A DNA stretch of 64,000 nucleotides, from NCBI GenBank assembly GCA_965208685.1, contig CBDBPL010000007.1, positions 434,001 through 498,000 on the forward strand, read 5' to 3'. Made by a program: the position numbers and the translations under genes. The notes under the pieces were generated by a model that saw nothing but the letters and a program-made list of their open reading frames with translations, was not told the origin of the DNA and made no database searches. Numbering within the stretch: position 1 is the stretch's first letter; the number at the start of each line of letters is the position of its first letter. Origin of the DNA: JAJEFO01 sp965208685 (lineage in GTDB: Bacteria > Pseudomonadota > Alphaproteobacteria > Rhodobacterales > Rhodobacteraceae). Shown piece by piece: positions 58,404-64,000 of the stretch.

Positions 58404-59222
58404 ATGGCGCACGAGAAGAACCACGACTACCACATCCTGCACCCGTCGGTCTGGCCGTTCATCGGTGCGGTTTCCGGCTTCGTCATGCTGTTCGGCTTTG
58501 TGCTGGCTTTCGGACAGAACACCCCGGAGAACCTGCAACAGCCCTACATGTTCATCATCGGCCTTATAGGCGTTTGCTACGTGATGTATGCCTGGTGGGC
58601 GGACGTGATCCGGGAATCCATCGTTGGCGACCACACGCCGGTCGTGAGGATCGGCCTGCGCTACGGGTTCATCATGTTCATCATGTCGGAGGTCATGTTC
58701 TTTTCGGCATGGTTCTGGGCGTTCTTCAAGAACGCGCTCTATCCCATGGGCCCCGAAAGCCCGGCGGTCGATGGCGTTTGGCCACCTGCCGGCATCGAGA
58801 CCTTCGATCCCTGGCATCTGCCGCTCATCAACACGCTGATTCTCCTGTGCTCCGGGGCGGCGGCAACTTGGGCTCATCACGCGATCGCGCACGAGAACAA
58901 CCGCAAGGACATGGCGACGGGGCTCATCGTCGCGATTATCCTCGGCGTGCTCTTCACGGTATTCCAGGCCTATGAATACAGCCACGCGGCATTCGGGTTC
59001 TCGGGCAACATATATGGCGCAACCTTCTTCATGGCGACCGGGTTCCACGGGTTCCACGTGATCATCGGCACGATATTTCTCTTCGTGTGCTACCTGCGTG
59101 TGCGGGCCGGGCACTTCACGGCCGAACGCCATGTCGGGTACGAGGCTGCGGCCTGGTACTGGCACTTCGTCGACGTCGTCTGGCTGTTTCTCTTTGCATC
59201 GATCTACATCTGGGGCAGCTGA
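58404..59222 (+). CDS. ctaE: cytochrome c oxidase subunit III
   Basis: Seven-helix subunit of the aa3-type oxidase, 272 aa. Marked by HDYHILHPSVWPFIGAVSGF at the start, EVMFFSAWFWAFFKNALYP with the conserved Glu in the helix, and FHGFHVIIGTIFLFVCYLR and WYWHFVDVVWLFLF at the end. GGAGAA precedes the ATG. A terminator-like hairpin follows at 59252-59275. Confidence 0.97.
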   Translation: MAHEKNHDYHILHPSVWPFIGAVSGFVMLFGFVLAFGQNTPENLQQPYMFIIGLIGVCYVMYAWWADVIRESIVGDHTPVVRIGLRYGFIMFIMSEVMFFSAWFWAFFKNALYPMGPESPAVDGVWPPAGIETFDPWHLPLINTLILLCSGAAATWAHHAIAHENNRKDMATGLIVAIILGVLFTVFQAYEYSHAAFGFSGNIYGATFFMATGFHGFHVIIGTIFLFVCYLRVRAGHFTAERHVGYEAAAWYWHFVDVVWLFLFASIYIWGS

Positions 59223-59251
59223 ACTGGATCGGATCGCCGCGTGACAGCGCA

Positions 59252-59275
59252 GCGCCGGGGTTTCGTCCCCGGCGC
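59252..59275 (+). terminator. hairpin after ctaE
   Basis: Perfect 9-bp stem GCGCCGGGG / CCCCGGCGC with a TTTCGT loop, followed by GTTTCGTG. It separates the oxidase genes from surf1, so it probably lowers read-through rather than ending the operon. Confidence 0.62.
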
Positions 59276-59316
59276 GTTTCGTGCAGTTTCGGGAACGGCA
59301 CGGAGGCTCAGGTGAC

Positions 59317-59988
59317 ATGCGGCTGCTCTTTCCGTTGATCTTAGGCGTAGGCGGCTTTTCCCTGCTCGTTTCGCTGGGCGCATGGCAGCTGCAAAGGCTG
59401 GCCTGGAAGGAAGGCGTTCTCGCCGAAATTGAATCAAGGATTGCTGCAGACCCCGTTCCGCTTCCAGCAGCGCCGACCGCCGATCGCGACAAGTACCTTC
59501 CCGTCATTGTCGAGGGTGACTTTGTAGGCGAGGATGTCGCCGTGCTGGTGAGCTTGCCGAAAGTCGGACCGGCCTACAGGCTGGTCGCCTCGTTCAAGAC
59601 GGCGGAGGGGAGGCGAATCATGGTGGACAGGGGAGCCGTGCCGGTCGCGAACCGGTCCCGTGCCATGCCGGCCACGTCGGTGACCTTGCTCGGCAATCTT
59701 CACTGGCCTGACGAGGTGGATCGCTGGACGCCGCAGCCTGACCGCGAAGCCGGAATCTGGTACGGGCGCGACCTGGCCGCGATGGCCGAAGAACTGCGGA
59801 CCGAGCCTGTTCTCGTCGTGGCCCGGGAGGCTTCGAACAACGACCCGCCGGCAACGCCGCTTCCCGTGACGACGGAGGGCATTCCAAACAGTCACCTGGG
59901 GTATGCGGTCCAGTGGTTCGGACTGGCGGCGGTATGGGCGGTGATGACTCTCTTCCTGCTCTGGCGTATCCGGAAGCGGACCGACTGA
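59317..59988 (+). CDS. SURF1 family protein, oxidase assembly factor
   Basis: Membrane protein of 223 aa with two terminal helices (LLFPLILGVGGFSLLVSLGAW and AVQWFGLAAVWAVMTLFLL) around a periplasmic domain. LGAWQLQRLAWKEGVLAEIE and GNSHLGYAVQWFGLA-like IPNSHLGYAVQWFGLA are the SURF1 signatures. It helps heme a insertion. ATG 59317 is chosen as the first codon before the helix. Confidence 0.92.
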   Translation: MRLLFPLILGVGGFSLLVSLGAWQLQRLAWKEGVLAEIESRIAADPVPLPAAPTADRDKYLPVIVEGDFVGEDVAVLVSLPKVGPAYRLVASFKTAEGRRIMVDRGAVPVANRSRAMPATSVTLLGNLHWPDEVDRWTPQPDREAGIWYGRDLAAMAEELRTEPVLVVAREASNNDPPATPLPVTTEGIPNSHLGYAVQWFGLAAVWAVMTLFLLWRIRKRTD

Positions 59989-59997
59989 GGAACTGCC

Positions 59998-61389
59998 ATG
60001 AGATACGTCTCGACACGCGGAAAGGCTCCGGAACTGTCCTTCGAAGAGGCCATGCTGACCGGGCTGGCCACCGACGGAGGACTCTACGTACCCGCAGAGA
60101 TGCCGGCATTCGAGCCGGGCGAGATCGCCTTGCTGCATGGCAAGAGCTACGAGGACGCGGCGCTTGCGCTCATGCGTCCGTTCGTGAGCGACACCTTCGA
60201 GGAGGACGAGTTTCGCGAGGTGATCAAGGCCGCCTATGCAGGTTTTGGCCACGTCAGCCGTGCGCCCCTGAAACAGGCTGGCGACGGAATCTGGCTTCTG
60301 GAACTCTTCCACGGCCCGACGCTGGCCTTCAAGGACTTTGCCATGCAGCTGATCGGCCAGATGTTCCAGGCCGTGCTGCAGCGAAGGGGCGAAAGCGTCA
60401 CCATAGTGGGAGCGACCAGCGGCGATACCGGGAGTGCCGCGATCGAGGCGTTCCGTGGTCTGGAAAACGTGGATGTTTGCATACTCTATCCACATGACAA
60501 GGTGTCCGAGGTGCAGAGGCGGCAGATGACCACGCCGACGGAGGGGAACGTGCGCGCTTTTGCGGTCGAGGGCACGTTTGACGATTGCCAGCGCCATCTG
60601 AAGGACATGTTCGCCGATTTGGGATTTCGCGAGGAGATGCGTCTGGCAGCCGTGAACTCCATAAATTGGGCACGCGTGATGGCGCAAGTCGTTTACTACT
60701 TCACTTCTGCGGTGGCCCTCGGAGCGCCTGATCGGAAAGTCAGCTTCTGCGTGCCAACGGGCAATTTTGGCGACATTTACGCAGGCGAGGTCGCGCGCCG
60801 CATGGGGCTGCCCGTCGAGCGGCTGGTGATAGCGACCAACCAGAACGACATCCTGCACCGTGCGCTCGTGTCCGGAGACTATCGAACCGGGGAAGTCCGG
60901 CCGTCGATCAGCCCCTCGATGGACATTCAGGTGAGCTCCAATTTCGAGCGGCTCTTGTTCGACGCATACGGGCGCGACGCCGACGCGGTCGTGTCGTTGA
61001 TGAGTGCACTTGAGCTTGGAAACGGGTTTCGGATCGACGACGTCGCGCTCGGCAGAATTGGCGAGACCTTTGCAAGCGGAAGGGTTTCGGAAGAGGAGAC
61101 GATGTCCAGGATCGGGGCGATGCACGCCGCAAGCGGTCAGCTTGTCTGCCCTCATACTGCGGTCGGACTCGAAGTGGCCGGTCGAATGGCAGAGCCACGC
61201 ATTCCAATGATCGCTCTTGCCACGGCAGATCCCGCCAAGTTCCCGGACGCGGTGGAGCAGGCGACGGACATTCGTCCACCCCTTCCCAACCGAATGGCAG
61301 ATCTTTATGAGCGTCCCGAGCGAGTGACACGGGTGGCAAATGACTTTGCCGAGCTCTGTCACGCGATCAGGGAGGGTCGGGCCGCTTGA
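59998..61389 (+). CDS. thrC: threonine synthase
   Basis: PLP enzyme converting O-phosphohomoserine to threonine. The 463-aa length and LFHGPTLAFKDFAMQLIGQM, which holds the PLP lysine, fit the longer (type 2) class; GATSGDTGSAAIEAF and NFGDIYAGEVARRMGLPV follow. Starts nine bases after surf1 and overlaps the M16 peptidase gene by four bases (TTGA); a surf1–thrC–M16 run is standard in Rhodobacterales. Confidence 0.97.
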   Translation: MRYVSTRGKAPELSFEEAMLTGLATDGGLYVPAEMPAFEPGEIALLHGKSYEDAALALMRPFVSDTFEEDEFREVIKAAYAGFGHVSRAPLKQAGDGIWLLELFHGPTLAFKDFAMQLIGQMFQAVLQRRGESVTIVGATSGDTGSAAIEAFRGLENVDVCILYPHDKVSEVQRRQMTTPTEGNVRAFAVEGTFDDCQRHLKDMFADLGFREEMRLAAVNSINWARVMAQVVYYFTSAVALGAPDRKVSFCVPTGNFGDIYAGEVARRMGLPVERLVIATNQNDILHRALVSGDYRTGEVRPSISPSMDIQVSSNFERLLFDAYGRDADAVVSLMSALELGNGFRIDDVALGRIGETFASGRVSEEETMSRIGAMHAASGQLVCPHTAVGLEVAGRMAEPRIPMIALATADPAKFPDAVEQATDIRPPLPNRMADLYERPERVTRVANDFAELCHAIREGRAA

Positions 61390-62648
61390 CAGTTGAACTT
61401 CACAGGCTGGCGAACGGCGTACGCGTCGTGACCGAACACATGCCGGGGCTGCAATCCGCCTCGCTCGGCATCTGGATTGCGGCCGGCGGACGCCACGAGC
61501 GCGCCGAGCAGAACGGGATCGCCCATTTCCTTGAGCACATGGCGTTCAAGGGTACCGGCACCCGGACGGCGCTGCAGATCGCCGAGGCGATCGAGGATGT
61601 AGGCGGCTACATCAATGCCTACACGTCGCGTGAGATGACGACCTTTTTTGCGCGCGTTCTTGCAGAGCATACTGACCTTGCACTGGACGTCCTTTCGGAC
61701 ATCGTCCTGAATCCGGCTTTCGATCCTGGTGAGATAGAGATCGAGCGGCACGTGATCTTGCAAGAGATCGGGCAGGTTCTGGACACGCCCGACGACATAA
61801 TCTTCGACTGGCTGCAGGAGACGGCCTTTCCGGACCAGCCTCTCGGCCGCCCGATTCTTGGTCCCGCGTCGAAGGTCGAGCGCTTCGGCCGCAAGGACCT
61901 GTCCGGGTTCGTCAGCGAGCGCTATTTGCCCGGCAACCTGATCGTCGCGGCCGCGGGTGCCGTCGATCACGACGAAATTGTTATGGCAACTGAGGCGAGA
62001 TTCGCGCACCTGTCGCCTGGGACCGTGGCCGACGCGGAGCCCGGGCGCTTTCTGGGAGGCGAGACGAGGGTTGAGAAGGATCTGGAGCAAGCCCATGTGG
62101 CGTTGGCCTTCGAGAGCCCCGAATATCGAGACGATGCGGTATACTCCGCCCAGGCATTCGCGATCGCGATGGGCGGCGGCATGTCCTCGCGGCTTTTTCA
62201 GGAGGCGCGCGAGAAGCGTGGGCTGTGCTACACGATTTTCGCGCAGGCGAGCCCCTATTCGGACAGTGGCCTCCTCACGGTCTATTCCGGGACCAGCGGT
62301 GAGGAGACTTCCGAGCTCTTGGCATTGACGGTGGACGAATTGCGGCGGTCGGTTGATGACCTTTCCGAGGCAGAAATTGCGCGGGCGAGGGCTCAGTTGA
62401 AGGCAGGCCTGCTGATGGGGCTCGAGCAGCCCGCGAGTCGCGCCGAACGCTTGGCGAAGCATCTGTCGATCTGGGATCGAGTGCCATTGATCGAGGAAAC
62501 GATCGAGAAGGTCGATTCGATCAGCGTGCAGTCGGTGCGGGAGGTGGCGGCGGGACTCGTGTCTGCCGGTGCGGGAGCCTTGGCGCTTTACGGGCCGGTG
62601 GCGGCCGCTCCAACAGTCCAGGAAGTCACGGACAAGCTGGCGGCCTGA
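61386..62648 (+). CDS. M16 family zinc peptidase (mitochondrial processing peptidase-like)
   Basis: A 420-aa pitrilysin-type protease. The inverted zinc motif HFLEHMAFKGT (HxxEH) is at about residues 45-55, with the more distant Glu in ALQIAEAIEDVGGYINAYTSRE, and SRLFQEAREKRGLCYTIFA in the second half. Starts with a TTG or at ATG-like codon overlapping the thrC stop. Cytoplasmic by lack of a signal peptide. It is the bacterial relative of the mitochondrial processing peptidase beta subunit. Confidence 0.94.
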   Translation: MTVELHRLANGVRVVTEHMPGLQSASLGIWIAAGGRHERAEQNGIAHFLEHMAFKGTGTRTALQIAEAIEDVGGYINAYTSREMTTFFARVLAEHTDLALDVLSDIVLNPAFDPGEIEIERHVILQEIGQVLDTPDDIIFDWLQETAFPDQPLGRPILGPASKVERFGRKDLSGFVSERYLPGNLIVAAAGAVDHDEIVMATEARFAHLSPGTVADAEPGRFLGGETRVEKDLEQAHVALAFESPEYRDDAVYSAQAFAIAMGGGMSSRLFQEAREKRGLCYTIFAQASPYSDSGLLTVYSGTSGEETSELLALTVDELRRSVDDLSEAEIARARAQLKAGLLMGLEQPASRAERLAKHLSIWDRVPLIEETIEKVDSISVQSVREVAAGLVSAGAGALALYGPVAAAPTVQEVTDKLAA

Positions 62649-63229
62649 TGCTGTGGACGAGAGGCCGAGTCAGAATTGATACCGAACGCATGTTGCTGCG
62701 TCCGCCGGTCCAGAGCGACTACCAGCCTTGGTCCGAACTGAGGCGGAAGAGCGCAGAATTCTTGAAGCCCTGGGAACCGTCGTGGTCGACGGATCACCTG
62801 ACGCGCAAGGGGTTCGTCAATCGCGTCCACTGGGCGCGTCGCTCCATTCGGGAGGGAACGGCCGTGCCGCTGTTCCTCACGCGGCGGAGCGACGAGTGCC
62901 TTCTGGGAGCCATCACGCTGGAGAACATCCGACGGGGACCGAGTCAATCCGGAATGATCGGCTACTGGATCGGAGTGGAACATGCGCGGCAAGGCTACAT
63001 GCGCGAGGCGCTGACGGCGATGGTGCACTACGCGTTCGAGATCATCGACCTGAGCAGGGTCGAGAGCGCATGCTTGCCGGAAAACGCGGCGTCACGTGGT
63101 CTTCTTGAGAACTGCGGCTACAAGTATGAAGGCGTGGCGCAGGGCTACCTTCAGATCAACGGGCGCTGGCGGAACCATGTGCTCTATGCCAACCTCCGCG
63201 CCGACCGGAGAGGTCGGGCGGAGCCCTGA
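62648..63229 (+). CDS. GNAT acetyltransferase, RimJ-like
   Basis: A 193-aa N-acetyltransferase of the RimJ/RimL type, which acetylates N-terminal alanines or serines of ribosomal proteins. It has RIDTERMLLRPPVQSDYQPW at the start, IGYWIGVEHARQGYMREALT as the acetyl-CoA loop and VESACLPENAASRGLLENCG. Its ATG shares the last base of the peptidase stop (TGATG). It ends the surf1–thrC–M16–GNAT unit. Confidence 0.9.
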   Translation: MLWTRGRVRIDTERMLLRPPVQSDYQPWSELRRKSAEFLKPWEPSWSTDHLTRKGFVNRVHWARRSIREGTAVPLFLTRRSDECLLGAITLENIRRGPSQSGMIGYWIGVEHARQGYMREALTAMVHYAFEIIDLSRVESACLPENAASRGLLENCGYKYEGVAQGYLQINGRWRNHVLYANLRADRRGRAEP

Positions 63230-63483
63230 GGCCCGGAACGATTGGGAATGTTCAATCCGGCACTGACATCGCATCGGCAGTCAGGCCCGGCTCTATTCCG
63301 GATGCTGGCACAGGAGCCAAGACGCATTCGCGTTGAATCGAATGACGGCGAATTCTATGTGTAGCAGATCGAGGCCGTCCGCGCCTGTGCCAGAGATCAC
63401 TGCGGATCTGGATTCTTCCGCGGATTGCTGACCAGGCGAGAATCTGTCGTGCCCGGATAGGGGCTGCAAGCAGGAGGACGGAA

Positions 63484-64000
63484 TTGAATACCGCTATTGC
63501 CAGCATGCATGGCAGGTCGGAGGCAGACGCCCTTCCCGGTCCGGGAGGGCTGCCCTTGATCGGCAACTTCCACCAGATCCGCTTCGACCGCCTGCATCTC
63601 GACCTTGAGGAGTGGGCTGGCCAATTCGGTCCGCTCTACCGGATCCGTCTCGGCCCACACGTTGTGGTGGTGCTTTCGGATCGCGACGAAATCCATCGCC
63701 TGCTGTCCGATCGTCCGGACGGGTTTCGTCGCCCCAGCTACCTGGAAGCCGCGGCTTCCGAAATGCGACTCAAGGGGGTCTTTGCGGCGGAGGGAGAGGA
63801 CTGGCGCAGACAGCGCCGCATCGTCATCGATGCGCTGAACCGGGCAAGGATCGAGGATTTCTTTCCGTTGCTCGCCACTACGGTCGGGCGGTTGCAGCGG
63901 CGATGGGAGCGAGCAGCTGACGCGGGTGAACTCGTCGATCTTTGCCGCGACCTGATGCGTTTCACGGTCGACGTGACCACGCAGCTGGCTTTCGGTATCG
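63484..64000 (+). CDS. cytochrome P450 (3' end outside window)
   Basis: N-terminal 172 residues of a P450 monooxygenase; the frame stays open to the right edge. Visible landmarks are the proline-rich lead ALPGPGGLPLIGNFHQI, a helix C segment AAEGEDWRRQRRIVIDAL with the W-x-x-x-R heme-propionate motif and the start of helix D/E. Heme-binding Cys and the I helix lie beyond the window. The start is TTG 63484: AGGAGG (63472-63477) stands six bases before it, better than the ATG at 63505. A soluble, class I-type protein; substrate unknown. Confidence 0.86.
   Translation, partial: MNTAIASMHGRSEADALPGPGGLPLIGNFHQIRFDRLHLDLEEWAGQFGPLYRIRLGPHVVVVLSDRDEIHRLLSDRPDGFRRPSYLEAAASEMRLKGVFAAEGEDWRRQRRIVIDALNRARIEDFFPLLATTVGRLQRRWERAADAGELVDLCRDLMRFTVDVTTQLAFGI

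Noticed and set aside
1..64000. tRNA genes, CRISPR arrays, insertion sequences or long direct repeats
   Set aside because: I scanned all gaps by eye and saw no cloverleaf-like sequence, no spaced repeats and no transposase; a tRNA or repeat search by program would be decisive.

Overview
The window is GC-rich DNA from an alphaproteobacterium, most likely a member of the Rhodobacterales. The evidence is gene order and signals: ffh–GNAT–chorismate mutase–rpsP–rimM; ctaC–ctaB–small membrane protein–ctaG–ctaE–surf1–thrC–M16 peptidase; hsp20 coupled to a DUF1150 gene; a ydcH-like gene before purE–purK; a perfect CIRCE element before groESL; and many ABC importers. No tRNA, rRNA, CRISPR array or insertion sequence was recognised. 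The window cuts an aldehyde dehydrogenase at the left edge and a cytochrome P450 at the right edge.

Layout. 1–14.1 kb is accessory and catabolic: an aldehyde dehydrogenase coupled to a 4-hydroxybutyrate-dehydrogenase-like iron alcohol dehydrogenase; the pseudouridine catabolic pair psuK–psuG on the other strand, with a LysR-type regulator remnant at its 5' end; a sulfatase; and a five-gene peptide-type ABC operon that ends with its own LacI-family regulator. Two LacI-type operators lie upstream of that operon, one exactly in the spacer of a good promoter. 14.1–20.1 kb is a branched-chain-amino-acid-type ABC operon whose binding-protein gene has a one-base frameshift and whose last gene is a MocA/MobA-like nucleotidyltransferase. 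20.3–33.8 kb is largely housekeeping: translation and secretion (rimM, rpsP, aroQ, ffh), chaperonins, hsp20, purine and vitamin B6 synthesis, metY and an enoyl-CoA hydratase.

33.9–41.1 kb is, in my reading, the most interesting part: a six-gene operon with a Ugp-type importer (ugpB–ugpA–ugpE–ugpC) followed at 22 and 7 bp by a 2H-phosphoesterase-like (DUF1868) gene and an inositol-monophosphatase-family gene, divergent from a ROK-family regulator. It looks like an uptake-and-dephosphorylation pathway for a phosphodiester or cyclic phosphate. 41.5–48.7 kb is a second peptide-type importer split across a divergent intergenic region and coupled to an ArgE/DapE-type deacylase. 48.8–64 kb holds an Lhr-type helicase, topA, tldD, the cytochrome c oxidase subunit and assembly operon, surf1, thrC, an M16 peptidase, a RimJ-like acetyltransferase and the start of a P450 gene.

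A recurring design is that all four binding-protein genes in the window (peptide 1, branched-chain, Ugp and peptide 2) are followed by a perfect GC-rich hairpin before the next transporter gene, as expected for overproduction of binding protein relative to membrane components.
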